From Nodosilinea nodulosa PCC 7104 (GTDB taxonomy: Bacteria; Cyanobacteriota; Cyanobacteriia; Phormidesmidales; Phormidesmidaceae): DNA of 64,000 nucleotides. Below the pieces are notes generated by a model. That model did no database searches. It saw nothing but the letters and a program-made list of their open reading frames with translations, and was not told the DNA's origin. Positions 25,859-33,889 of the stretch are shown piece by piece. The translations under genes and the position numbers were made by a program. Positions within the stretch are counted from its first letter, which is position 1, and each line of letters opens with the position of its first letter. The stretch is taken from contig NZ_JH976537.1 in the NCBI RefSeq assembly GCF_000309385.1, forward strand, positions 1,019,426 to 1,083,425, given 5' to 3'.

Positions 25859-26452
25859 ATGGGCACACCCCTGCGTTTATTCATTCAGACTATTTTTCCT
25901 GAATTCACCATCAACTGGGCGCAGGTGGAGCCGCATTTAGAGACGCGATCGCTCAAAAAAGGCGACCTGCTGCTGCGTGAAGGCGACCCCTGCGAATTTT
26001 TAGGCCTCACCCTCCAGGGCTGCCTGAGACTTTTCTTTTTGAAGGACGGCAAAGAACTCACCCTGTTCTTTTGCCCAGAGGGTTATCCCCTGGGCGATTA
26101 CCAAAACCTGCGGCTGCAGCGGCCCGCGATTTTTTCGTGCCAGGCGATTGAAGACGCCGAGGTGCTAGTGCTCAATCGGCAGGTCCTGACAGTGTTAGAG
26201 GCCGCCCCTGAGGGGCCACAGCTAATGCGGCTGGTGGTAGAGTTTTTGGCCTTTCGGCTGCGCGATCGCCTGCTGTCCCTCTACTGCGACAGCCCCGAGC
26301 AGCGCTACCTGGCTTTGATGGAATCTGAGCCAGACCTAGTGCTGCGGGTGCCCCAGCACTACATTGCCTCCTACCTGGGCCTAGAGCCAGAGTCGCTCAG
26401 CCGCCTCAAGCGCCGGGTCTATCAGCGGCAGCTATCCCGACAGAAGCCTTAA
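25859..26452 (+). CDS. Crp/Fnr-family cyclic-nucleotide-binding-domain regulator
   Basis: A 197-residue regulator. Residues 20-115 form a cNMP-binding beta-barrel (KKGDLLLREGDPCEFLGLTL, LRLFFLKDGKELTLFF). The canonical phosphate-binding cassette PFGE..A.L.R is not recognisable, so cAMP may not be the ligand. Residues 145-190 form the winged helix-turn-helix (QHYIASYLGLEPESLSRLKR). It resembles the short Crp-like regulators common in Bacteroidetes more than cyanobacterial SYCRP1. It directly follows the hybrid kinase and precedes an SRPBCC protein, suggesting one regulatory unit. The target may be the nearby ABC exporter, but the palindrome there does not look like a Crp site. Confidence 0.88.
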   Translation: MGTPLRLFIQTIFPEFTINWAQVEPHLETRSLKKGDLLLREGDPCEFLGLTLQGCLRLFFLKDGKELTLFFCPEGYPLGDYQNLRLQRPAIFSCQAIEDAEVLVLNRQVLTVLEAAPEGPQLMRLVVEFLAFRLRDRLLSLYCDSPEQRYLALMESEPDLVLRVPQHYIASYLGLEPESLSRLKRRVYQRQLSRQKP

Positions 26453-26516
26453 CCCAGGTCAAGGCGGCCCGGCAAGGGGGCCCCCTAGCATGGGGTTATC
26501 GCAAACGAGAGACCCC

Positions 26517-26954
26517 ATGGATATCAACCCCAACGCCCCTGTCAGCGCCCGCCACCAGATCACCATCCACGCCCCGGCTCAAATTATTTGGCAGATTTTA
26601 ACCGATATCGATCGGTGGCCAACTTGGAACTCTAATATTTCAGCGGCAACCCTGGGCGGGCCGCTGCAGCCTGGCACGACCTTTGGCTGGAAATCGAACG
26701 GCACCGGCATTGTTTCAACCCTGCAAGCGGTTGAACCTCACCGCTACCTGAGCTGGACGGGGAAGGTGATCGGCACTCGCGCCATCCACACCTGGTCGCT
26801 AGAGCCGACTGGTGACGCCGTGGTGGTTACTACAGCAGAATCCTTTGAAGGCTGGCTGGTGCGGTTGACCAAAGGCATGATGCAGCGCACCCTCGACGCA
26901 TCGCTGGTGGCATGGCTGGAGAGCCTGAAGCAGCGATCGGAGCAAGTTCAATAA
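26517..26954 (+). CDS. SRPBCC (START/Bet v 1-like) family protein
   Basis: A 145-residue protein of the polyketide-cyclase/dehydrase, lipid-transport type. The first strand and helix read ITIHAPAQIIWQILTDIDRW, followed by PTWNSNI, the usual SRPBCC opening. FGWKSNGTGIVSTLQAVEP and LSWTGKVIGTRAIHTWSLEP are later strands, and the long C-terminal helix ends the fold. It has a deep hydrophobic pocket in homologues and binds lipophilic ligands; some family members are enzymes. ATG 26517 gives a compact domain; GTG/ATG codons nine upstream are possible. It lies between a Crp-like regulator and an ABC exporter on the same strand, and 64 bp separates it from the former. Confidence 0.85.
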   Translation: MDINPNAPVSARHQITIHAPAQIIWQILTDIDRWPTWNSNISAATLGGPLQPGTTFGWKSNGTGIVSTLQAVEPHRYLSWTGKVIGTRAIHTWSLEPTGDAVVVTTAESFEGWLVRLTKGMMQRTLDASLVAWLESLKQRSEQVQ

Positions 26955-26980
26955 AAGCCTTGCAGATTCCGTAATCCTGT

Positions 26981-27002
26981 GTTGTAGTATGTATACTACA
27001 AC
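26981..27002 (+). promoter_or_regulatory. Perfect 22-bp palindromic operator before the ABC exporter
   Basis: GTTGTAGTAT and ATACTACAAC are exact inverted repeats with GT between them, 27 bp before the exporter ATG. The half-site TGTAGTA resembles those described for BlaI/CopY-type repressors, though GntR- or TetR-type proteins also use such symmetry. No repressor gene lies nearby apart from the Crp-like protein at 25859. Confidence 0.7.
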
Positions 27003-27029
27003 GTACTCGCTCGCAGGACGTTCATCGTC

Positions 27030-28847
27030 ATGGCTTCCTTTCAACAGGTTATTCGCTACTACAGTCGCTACCGCTGGGTGGCTGTGTTTAGCATTGCCGC
27101 CAGCAGTCTGTTTCAGATTGTCGATCTGGCGGTGCCCTACTCGATTGGGCAAATTCTCAACGTGCTGTCACAGCAGCCCGTCGACGACCTCAGCCAGAGA
27201 GTCATCGATCGGGTTGGGGCCGGGGTGGGCTATCCGGCGGGGCCGGGGCTGGCGATCGCCCTCTTCCTGGCGGTTATCTTTATCGCCACCGTCGTGCGCG
27301 CTCCGATTCAGCCCTGGCTGAGTTCCTGGTTTCACTGGGATATTGCCCTGCGCACCCGGCGCGACCACTCGCTGTCGGTGGTGCGCAAGCTGCTGAGGCT
27401 GCCCCTGGGCTTCTACGACGAAAACAACCCTGGCCGAATTTCTGGACGGGTGGCGCGGGGGCTGTCGAACCACACCTGGACCTATCCCGAAATCGCGGGC
27501 CAGCTGATTCCCAAGCTGTTTCGCATTACCGGCATCTTTTTGCTGATCGCCTGGATTGACTGGCGCATTGCCCTGGCTTTTTTGGCGTCGTTTATTCTGA
27601 TTTTGGGCTTTAGCTCCAAGGATCTGATTCGCCTGAACCGCAAAGAGCAAATCCTCGATCGCCACATTGAAAACACCGAGAGCCGCACCTCGGAGATTAT
27701 CACCAACATCAAAACGGTGAAGGCCTTTGCCACCGAAAGCCAGGAGCTGCGGCGGCAGAGCCAGCGCCTGGAGCGGGAGTTCACCATGGTGCTCCACGTC
27801 ATTCACAAGGGCTACGTGATTTTGTCGACCTGGCAGGATTTCATCATTCAGGGCTGCGTGTTTGGCATTCTGGTGATGACCCTGCTGGCTACCCTGCGGG
27901 GGCATATTTCGCTGGGGCACTTTATCACCACCCTGACGGTGTCGAGCATGGCCTACTCGGAGCTAGAGCCAATTAGCAACCTGGCGGAAATTTTCGCCCG
28001 CCGCTACGCCTCAATGCTCAGGTTCCATGAATTTATGGAGCAGCCCCTGGGCACCGACGTGGTGAATTTGACCGATAGCCCTGAGAGCCTGCCCGCCTAC
28101 GAGTTCACCGGCAAGGTGCACTTCGACCAGGTGAGCTTTGGCTACGACGACGAAAAGCCTGTACTACAAAATATCGACCTGCTGATTGAGCCCTGCCAAA
28201 CGGTGGCGCTGGTGGGGCGATCGGGCTCGGGTAAGTCGACTTTGGTGAAGCTGCTGTTTCGCTACTTCGACCCCCACAGCGGTCGCATTCTGATCGATGG
28301 CGATGACATTCGCAAATTAGATGTGACTGGCTACCGGCAGCGGCTGGCGATCGTGCACCAGGAGGTGGACGTGTTCAACGGCACCCTGCTCGACAACCTC
28401 AAGTACGGCAACCCCACCGCCTCCATGGCGCAGGTGAACGAGGCCTGCCGGATCGCTCGGGTCGACGAGTTCATTCACCGTCTGCCCAAGGGCTACTACA
28501 CGGTGGTGGGCGAGCGGGGGGTGCGCCTCTCGGGCGGGCAGCGGCAGCGGCTGGGCATTGCCCGCGCCCTGCTGGTCAACCCCGACGTGCTGGTGTTTGA
28601 CGAGGCGACCTCCAGCCTCGACTACGAATCGGAGCGATCGATTCAGCTGGCCATGCGCTCTATTCTGGGCACCCGTACGACCCTGATCATCGCCCACCGG
28701 CTCAGCACCGTACGCGAGGCCGACAAGATCGTGGTGCTAGAGGAAGGTCGGATTGCCGAAGTGGGCAACCACGAGCAGCTGCTAGCCCACGGCGGCATCT
28801 ACCACCGCCTGCACGTACTGCAAGAAACCGGCGAAATGGTGGCGTAG
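27030..28847 (+). CDS. ABC exporter half-transporter (fused membrane and ATPase domains)
   Basis: A 605-residue ABC-type exporter subunit. Residues 1-330 form six membrane helices of the ABC_membrane class I fold. Residues 365-600 are the ATPase: Walker A GRSGSGKST (about 395-403), Q-loop VHQEVDVF, signature LSGGQRQRLGIARALL (about 500), Walker B VLVFDEATSSLD, and switch His in IIAHRLSTV. It would act as a homodimer, or pair with another half-transporter, to export a lipid, drug or peptide. The substrate cannot be inferred. A palindromic operator lies just upstream and a good terminator downstream, so it seems to be a separately regulated single gene, perhaps inducible by its own substrate. 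Confidence 0.93.
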   Translation: MASFQQVIRYYSRYRWVAVFSIAASSLFQIVDLAVPYSIGQILNVLSQQPVDDLSQRVIDRVGAGVGYPAGPGLAIALFLAVIFIATVVRAPIQPWLSSWFHWDIALRTRRDHSLSVVRKLLRLPLGFYDENNPGRISGRVARGLSNHTWTYPEIAGQLIPKLFRITGIFLLIAWIDWRIALAFLASFILILGFSSKDLIRLNRKEQILDRHIENTESRTSEIITNIKTVKAFATESQELRRQSQRLEREFTMVLHVIHKGYVILSTWQDFIIQGCVFGILVMTLLATLRGHISLGHFITTLTVSSMAYSELEPISNLAEIFARRYASMLRFHEFMEQPLGTDVVNLTDSPESLPAYEFTGKVHFDQVSFGYDDEKPVLQNIDLLIEPCQTVALVGRSGSGKSTLVKLLFRYFDPHSGRILIDGDDIRKLDVTGYRQRLAIVHQEVDVFNGTLLDNLKYGNPTASMAQVNEACRIARVDEFIHRLPKGYYTVVGERGVRLSGGQRQRLGIARALLVNPDVLVFDEATSSLDYESERSIQLAMRSILGTRTTLIIAHRLSTVREADKIVVLEEGRIAEVGNHEQLLAHGGIYHRLHVLQETGEMVA

Positions 28848-28868
28848 AAAAGTCAGCAAAAAACATGG

Positions 28869-28904
28869 AAAAAGGACGCTAGTTAGAGGGCTAGCGTCCT
28901 TTTT
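28869..28904. terminator. Rho-independent terminator of the ABC exporter
   Basis: AAAAAGGACGCTAG (28869-28882) pairs perfectly with CTAGCGTCCTTTTT (28891-28904) around an 8-nt loop, with the T-run built into the stem end. It begins 21 bp past the exporter stop codon. The flanking A-run makes it able to work on both strands. Confidence 0.88.
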
Positions 28905-29027
28905 CGGGTTTTTCTATGTCTATACGCAGATTTAGTTCTATTCTTGCAGATTATGTTTTTTTGGTGCGCTTTTTTTACTTTACTTAGATCATTTAAGATG
29001 GCTAAACGTCCACGGTAGGATTTTGAG

Positions 29028-31211
29028 ATGTCGGCTAATTCTCAAGGCTTAGCACCCTATCGGCAGGAGATACATTCTAGATTGAAGCAACTTTCCCGGC
29101 AAATTTGTCTGGTTGTCATTTTCATTGCTGTAGCGGTGTTGGTGGGCTGGGAATCGGCCATTCCCTGGCTAAAAAGCGGCCTGCCGGGGTTGCCAACCAT
29201 GACACCCAATACGGCCTTGGGCTTTCTTTTGGCCGGCACTGCTTTGTGGCTAGAGGGTACCCCCCCAGCAGATCAGCGACGCTACGTTTGGCAAACGACG
29301 CTTTCTCTGGGGCTGGCGCTGGTTTGCTTCGGGCTAGGCGGCATTAATCTCTTAGAATTTTTGCTGCATTGGGATACAGGTCTAGGGCATTGGCTATTTC
29401 CCCAGTGGGCCGAACAGCTCAATCCGGTTTCTAAGGGCCGCCTTGCACCTAATACAGCGCTCAACTTTGTGCTTTTTAGTGGGTCGGTGTGGCTGCTGCA
29501 CCAGCGCCAGTATCGCCAGGCCCAGGTTATGGCGTTGGGAATGTTTTATATTGCGCTAATTGGGTTTCTTGGCTACCTCTACGACGTTGAATCGCTATAC
29601 GGTCTGGGCTCTTATTCGGCGATGTCGTTGCCCACTAGCGGGGCTTTTTTATTGCTAGCGTTGGCGCTGCTGTCGCGCTACCCCAATCGCGGCGTGGTGG
29701 CGATTTTGACGGCAGACCACGCCGGGGGCGCCCTGGTGCGGCGGCTGGTGCTGGCGGTTGGCCTGGTGCCAATAACTCTGTGTGGGCTGATTTTGACAGG
29801 GCAGCGCCAGGGGCTTTACAGCAGTGAGTTTGGGGTTGTTTTGCTCTGCGTGTCGGTGGTGCTGATGCTGAGCCTGGTGACCTGGTGGAGTGGCCAGGTG
29901 CTAGAGCAGAGTGACTACTATGTCTCCTTTGACACGCTGACCGGGTTGCCCAATCGACGGCGATTTGAGCAGCAGCTCAGCCAGTGGATGGGCTACTGCC
30001 GCCAGCACAATCACCTGCTGTGCGTGCTGTTTTTGGATATTGATCGGTTTAAGTACATCAACGATGTGCTTGGCCACGATCTGGGCGATGAACTCTTAAT
30101 CCATCTGGGGCGGCGGCTTCAGGGCCTCACCCCTGAGGACGGGTTGCTGGCCCGCTGGGGAGGCGATGAGTTCGTGCTGCTACTGCCCAAAATTCAGGAT
30201 TTGGCCGCTGGCGTGAGCCTGGCAGAAGTGATATTGACCTCGCTGGAGCTGCCCTTTCAGCTGCAAACCCACTACCTCAACATCAGCGCCAGCCTGGGGG
30301 TGGCCATTTTTCCTGAGGATGGCGAGGATTTGCGGGCCTTGCTTCAAAAAGCCGATCTTGCCCTATTCGAGGCCAAAAGCCAGGGCCGCAATACCTACCA
30401 GGTCTATAGTCAGGTGTTCTCGGAGCGAGTCAGCGAAACCCTGCGACTTGAAAACGCCTTAGTTAAAGCCCTAGAGCAAAGGGAGTTTTCGCTTTTTTAT
30501 CAACCCAAAGTGAGTCTAGCCACGGGGCAGCTGACGGGCCTGGAGGCGCTGCTGCGCTGGCACTCTCCTGAGCTAGGCCCAGTGTCGCCAAAGCGCTTTA
30601 TTCCCGTGGCTGAGGAAACCGGGCTAATTGTGAGCATCGGCGCCTGGGTGCTGCAAGAATCCTGTCGTCAGGCGCATGTATGGCAGCGCGAGGGGCGACT
30701 GTCGGTGCCCATTGCTGTCAACATATCGGTGCTACAGCTTTACCAGGCTGACCTGCTCTACCAGCTAAAACAGCTGCTGGCTGAATTTGATCTGCCGCCG
30801 TCGCTGCTGGAGCTTGAGGTTACCGAAACAGCGGCTATGCAAGATGTTGACTACGCCCAGGCAAGGCTGCATCAGCTGTCTGACCTAGGGATTGGCCTGA
30901 GCCTGGATGATTTTGGCACAGGCTTTTCGTCCCTTGCCTACCTGAGTCGGTTTCCCCTAAAGGTGCTGAAAATTGACCAGGCCTTTATTGCCCCGATCGC
31001 GACATCGGCGACGGCCCAGGCCATTGCCCGTTCCATTATTGAGCTAGGCCACGGTTTAGATCTACGGGTTCTGGCGGAAGGTGTAGAAACAGAGGATCAG
31101 CTAGCCTACCTGCGATCGGTCCACTGTGATGAGATTCAGGGCTATATCTTTCAGCGACCGATGTCGGCGGCGGAAACCGCAGACTTTTTGCACAGGGTCT
31201 CTGCGCCGTAG
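29028..31211 (+). CDS. Membrane-bound GGDEF-EAL cyclic-di-GMP protein
   Basis: A 727-residue signalling protein. The first ~290 residues carry about eight membrane helices (from LVVIFIAVAVLVGW onward) forming an integral sensor. The GGDEF domain is intact with RWGGDEF (catalytic motif at 378-382) and LDIDRFKYINDVLGHD before it. The inhibitory I-site RxxD is absent: the four residues in that place are TPED. The EAL domain is also intact, with EAL at 506-508 and the VNIS, EVTET, LDDFGTG, KIDQAF and AEGVET motifs. Both synthesis and breakdown of c-di-GMP are therefore possible, with no product inhibition through an I-site. c-di-GMP controls pili and exopolysaccharide in cyanobacteria, which fits the surface loci elsewhere in this window. 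Single-gene unit. Confidence 0.93.
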   Translation: MSANSQGLAPYRQEIHSRLKQLSRQICLVVIFIAVAVLVGWESAIPWLKSGLPGLPTMTPNTALGFLLAGTALWLEGTPPADQRRYVWQTTLSLGLALVCFGLGGINLLEFLLHWDTGLGHWLFPQWAEQLNPVSKGRLAPNTALNFVLFSGSVWLLHQRQYRQAQVMALGMFYIALIGFLGYLYDVESLYGLGSYSAMSLPTSGAFLLLALALLSRYPNRGVVAILTADHAGGALVRRLVLAVGLVPITLCGLILTGQRQGLYSSEFGVVLLCVSVVLMLSLVTWWSGQVLEQSDYYVSFDTLTGLPNRRRFEQQLSQWMGYCRQHNHLLCVLFLDIDRFKYINDVLGHDLGDELLIHLGRRLQGLTPEDGLLARWGGDEFVLLLPKIQDLAAGVSLAEVILTSLELPFQLQTHYLNISASLGVAIFPEDGEDLRALLQKADLALFEAKSQGRNTYQVYSQVFSERVSETLRLENALVKALEQREFSLFYQPKVSLATGQLTGLEALLRWHSPELGPVSPKRFIPVAEETGLIVSIGAWVLQESCRQAHVWQREGRLSVPIAVNISVLQLYQADLLYQLKQLLAEFDLPPSLLELEVTETAAMQDVDYAQARLHQLSDLGIGLSLDDFGTGFSSLAYLSRFPLKVLKIDQAFIAPIATSATAQAIARSIIELGHGLDLRVLAEGVETEDQLAYLRSVHCDEIQGYIFQRPMSAAETADFLHRVSAP

Positions 31212-31282
31212 GTAACTCTGCCCCGCAGCCAATCGGTGGCCGTCACCCCTTAAACCGGTGTATCCAGCCTGGTGTATCCGGC

Positions 31283-31759
31283 CTACCGAGGCCGCACCTT
31301 TTGCCTGAAATGTTCGATATCTACGACCTTGGGCGCAGTAGGCCCGACCAGTCCATCGAGCAGCCCTGGATCTAAACCGTCCAGGGGGGCGAGCACAAAC
31401 TGTCCCATGGTGCTGCACCCGTGGCCCACCAGGTGAATTATCTGCGGTGCAGCCGTTTCCGATCGCACCCAGCTGACCCCATGGCTGCCGATAACCAGGT
31501 GCTTGTCGCGCAGGGTGCAGCCCACGCCGTGGTCTTCAAAATACTGTAAAATCTTGCGGATAGTCTGAAACGACAGGTGCTGCCGCAGCCGACTGATGGC
31601 GCGAATTTCGAGGATTTGCTCCCAGGAGTAGAGCACCTCTAGCCGGGGCGACTGCCCCACTCGCTGAGGCACCACAATTCCTGTTTTTTCGAGATAGGCG
31701 AGGCGGCCTGGGCTGCTGCGGGCTAAGACAACGGCATGGCGGCGAGGGAACCAATCCAT
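31283..31759 (-). CDS. MerR-like helix-turn-helix protein
   Basis: A 158-residue protein starting at ATG 31759 with GGAG 8 nt upstream (GTG 31768 is an alternative). Residues 8-75 look like a MerR DNA-binding domain: VVLARSSPGRLAYLEKTGIV, VPQR, LYSWEQILEIRAISRLRQ, then the helix LSFQTIRKILQYFED, which is the standard order of helix-turn-helix, wing and dimer-helix start. The first helix is divergent from true MerR. The C-terminal half (GVSWVRSETAAPQIIHL onward) has no recognised effector domain and no metal-binding cysteine cluster, with only two cysteines in the protein. It could be an antitoxin-like or orphan regulator. It is convergent with the GGDEF-EAL gene. Confidence 0.65.
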   Translation of the reverse strand: MDWFPRRHAVVLARSSPGRLAYLEKTGIVVPQRVGQSPRLEVLYSWEQILEIRAISRLRQHLSFQTIRKILQYFEDHGVGCTLRDKHLVIGSHGVSWVRSETAAPQIIHLVGHGCSTMGQFVLAPLDGLDPGLLDGLVGPTAPKVVDIEHFRQKVRPR

Positions 31760-31984
31760 AGCGGGCACTCCAACACAAACGCTAGATGTGGGGCCAATAC
31801 AATCAACTCTACGCTATGGGTATGGAATTGTCCGGAGGCTGAGGAACCTTTTTGGAAGTTTTGCAATCCTTTAAAAACAAAAAAAATGGGGATCGCCTAC
31901 CCTGCACTGGATGCGGCGACTCTAACGTTTCTTGAAGTATTCTTCGCAGAATAGGGTTTTTGCACTAGGGCGATTGTACTAGCC

Positions 31985-32242
31985 CTAGCCGCCGCTGACG
32001 GGGGGGATCAGCACGACCTCATCGCCGTCGTGCAGCGGGGTATCGTCGGCGACAAACTGGAGGTTGAGGCCCAGGCGGGTGCGATCGCGCCAGGGTTCCA
32101 GTTTGGGGTGCTCGGCCAGGGCGCGATCGCGCACATCCCCCACCGTTGCCCCGGCGGGAAACTGCCACTGAACCTCGGGGACGCCGTAGGCCTCCTGGTA
32201 AATGGCAAACAGCTTGACGGTGACGGTGATGGGGTTGGGCAC
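31985..32242 (-). CDS. MoaD/ThiS family sulfur-carrier protein
   Basis: An 85-residue ubiquitin-fold protein. It opens with ITVTVKLFAIYQEAYG, has DGDEVVLIPPVSGG at the end, and finishes in the obligatory Gly-Gly that is adenylated and thiocarboxylated. The overall length and the VLIPPVSGG end match the MoaD subunit of molybdopterin synthase, although small archaeal-type MoaD/SAMP relatives cannot be excluded. It starts at GTG 32242, with an AGGAG site about 12 nt upstream, longer than ideal. No moaE or other cofactor genes are nearby. The 225 bp between this gene and the MerR-like gene hold no evident feature. Confidence 0.85.
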   Translation of the reverse strand: MPNPITVTVKLFAIYQEAYGVPEVQWQFPAGATVGDVRDRALAEHPKLEPWRDRTRLGLNLQFVADDTPLHDGDEVVLIPPVSGG

Positions 32243-32282
32243 GGGGGGCGATCGCTCCTATCCGTTAACGTTCTGGTCGGTG

Positions 32283-32660
32283 CTACTGGGCCACATCCAC
32301 TCCAACCAGCCGAGACACCACCGTCTGAATCGCTGGCGCGAACGCCTGGAGCACCGGCGACAAAATTACCACACTCCCCGCCGTGATGATGATAGTGCGG
32401 GCCGTGGTCAGATTATCGCGTTGAAACTGAAAGAAGCGCTCATCCCAGCGCTCTACCTCCGACTTCAGCTCCTGGCGGCTCTGCTCCAGCTTGTCATTCA
32501 GCTCCTGGCGGCTCTGCTCCAGTTTGTCATTCAGCTCCTGGCGGCTCTGCTCCAGTTTGTCATTCAGCTCCTGGCGATTTTGCCCTAAGTCGCCTCTAAG
32601 CGCAATGATTTGCTCAACAACGTCGGCCAGGGTAGGTTCTCGATCGGGGGTTGTTGTCAT
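32283..32660 (-). CDS. Coiled-coil protein with a tandem 11-residue repeat and C-terminal membrane segment
   Basis: A 125-residue protein starting at ATG 32660, 5 nt after AGGAG. Residues ~30-66 consist of four tandem copies of an 11-residue unit, QELNDKLEQSR with small variants, which makes a hendecad coiled coil rather than a normal heptad. A charged helix follows (VERWDERFFQFQRDN). Residues ~88-112 form one hydrophobic helix (TIIITAGSVVILSPVLQAF) that can span the membrane. There is no signal peptide. It resembles small DUF-type coiled-coil membrane proteins of cyanobacteria, but I cannot name one. It lies 40 bp downstream of the lipoprotein-divergent region and just upstream of the MoaD-like gene, on the same strand. 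Confidence 0.65.
   Translation of the reverse strand: MTTTPDREPTLADVVEQIIALRGDLGQNRQELNDKLEQSRQELNDKLEQSRQELNDKLEQSRQELKSEVERWDERFFQFQRDNLTTARTIIITAGSVVILSPVLQAFAPAIQTVVSRLVGVDVAQ
32466..32585. repeat. In-gene 33-bp tandem repeat
   Basis: Three near-identical 33-bp units start at 32466, 32499 and 32532, each beginning CAGCTCCTGGCGGCTCTGCT, and a partial fourth starts at 32565. Units differ by single bases only, which points to recent duplication. Being 33 bp, gain or loss keeps the frame and changes coiled-coil length by 11 residues. Confidence 0.9.
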
Positions 32661-32820
32661 AAGCACTCCTATGGTTCAAATTTTAGGTCAAAGCTTCCCT
32701 GATGCGCCGAGTATGCCATCGCCTGGCGTACCCAATTTGGTTTCAGTATTGGTAACGTCACCTGAGCCCTATAAGGCTCAGGCCATAGTAAAACCATCTA
32801 AGTTTGGCTGAGGCAACCCT

Positions 32821-33786
32821 ATGACCCGTTCTGCATTCCCCCTGCTTCGTAACCGTCGCGCTGCGCTGCTGGCCTTTGCGCTGGGGGCAACCCTGGTGGG
32901 CGGCTGTGCCGAAGCACCTAACCTGACGCTAAATCAAGACGCCATGACCACCGATGCTGAGGTGGCGATGGGCGGTGCTGCTGCCGGGGCCGAAAACCAG
33001 GCGCTGGCACCGGCTGCCGATTCTGCGGCCAAGGTCAGTGAACCCGTTGACCCGCTGCCCTCTAGCGATATCGGCCAGGCTGCGCCCCAGCTGGTTAAGC
33101 AGGCCAACCTGGTGCTGCTGCTGACCGATATTGACCAAGGGTTAGATCAGGTGCGAACCATCCTTCAGCAAGCCCAGGGAGACGTGCTGAGCCTGCAAGA
33201 TCAGCGGTCTCCCCAGGGGGCAGCCCAGCAGATCACGCTGACGCTGCGGGTTCCCCAGGCCAAGCTAGATGCGGTACTGGATAGTTTGCGCCCCCTGGGC
33301 ACCGTGCAGCAGCAGTCGCTCAGCGCCGAGGATGTGTCGAGCCAGCTCGTCGACCTGGATGCCCGGATCAAAAATCTGCGCCAGTCGGAGGCCGCCCTGC
33401 TGAAAATTATGGAGCGATCGGGGGAAATTTCCCAGGTGCTAGAGGTGTCGCGGGAGCTGAGCAGCGTGCGCGAATCGATCGAGCGGATGGCGGCCCAGCA
33501 GCAAAACCTGAAGCGCCAAGTGGCCTACTCGCAGATTTATTTAACCCTGCAAAGCCCCGTCACCCAGGTTGCCCCCCTGCGCCCCGTGGGCGAAACCCTG
33601 GGCAACACCTGGGAGGCCGCTACCCAGTCGGTGAAAGCGTTTACGGTCGGTGGATTAAAGCTCGGGCTGTGGCTGCTGGCCTATAGCCCCTACTGGGCGC
33701 TACTGGTGGCGGCAGGCTATGGCGCCTATCGCCTGCGGCAGAGTCGCACGGCCCAGCCCGCGGTGGCTGAAGCCGACAACAGCTGA
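32821..33786 (+). CDS. DUF4349 domain lipoprotein
   Basis: A 321-residue envelope protein. The signal sequence ends LVGGC with Cys29 as the lipidated residue. A linker of about 65 residues rich in Ala, Thr and Ser follows. The DUF4349 domain spans about residues 90-300: TLRVPQAKLDAVLDSL, then SAEDVSSQLVDLDARIKNLR and a long coiled coil (SRELSSVRESIERMAAQQQ), and a final membrane helix (LGLWLLAYSPYWALLVAAGY) near the C-terminus. The protein is thus tethered at both ends. A hairpin CCTGAGCC/GGCTCAGG at 32761-32782 lies in its leader region. Function of the family is unknown. Confidence 0.88.
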   Translation: MTRSAFPLLRNRRAALLAFALGATLVGGCAEAPNLTLNQDAMTTDAEVAMGGAAAGAENQALAPAADSAAKVSEPVDPLPSSDIGQAAPQLVKQANLVLLLTDIDQGLDQVRTILQQAQGDVLSLQDQRSPQGAAQQITLTLRVPQAKLDAVLDSLRPLGTVQQQSLSAEDVSSQLVDLDARIKNLRQSEAALLKIMERSGEISQVLEVSRELSSVRESIERMAAQQQNLKRQVAYSQIYLTLQSPVTQVAPLRPVGETLGNTWEAATQSVKAFTVGGLKLGLWLLAYSPYWALLVAAGYGAYRLRQSRTAQPAVAEADNS

Positions 33787-33889
33787 GCGCCCCGAGAGCC
33801 GCCGACCCAGTTTCCATTCTTGAAACCACGCCTGGCCCACCTCTGGCCCATGACATCGTAGATACAGCGTTAACCGACACTTCTTTGCT

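Noticed and set aside
32466-32585. Possible CRISPR array
   Set aside because: The units are contiguous with no spacers and lie in frame within a coding sequence.
32761-32782. Hairpin before the DUF4349 gene considered as a terminator
   Set aside because: There is no T-run on either side and no gene on the plus strand ends before it; kept only as a possible leader structure.
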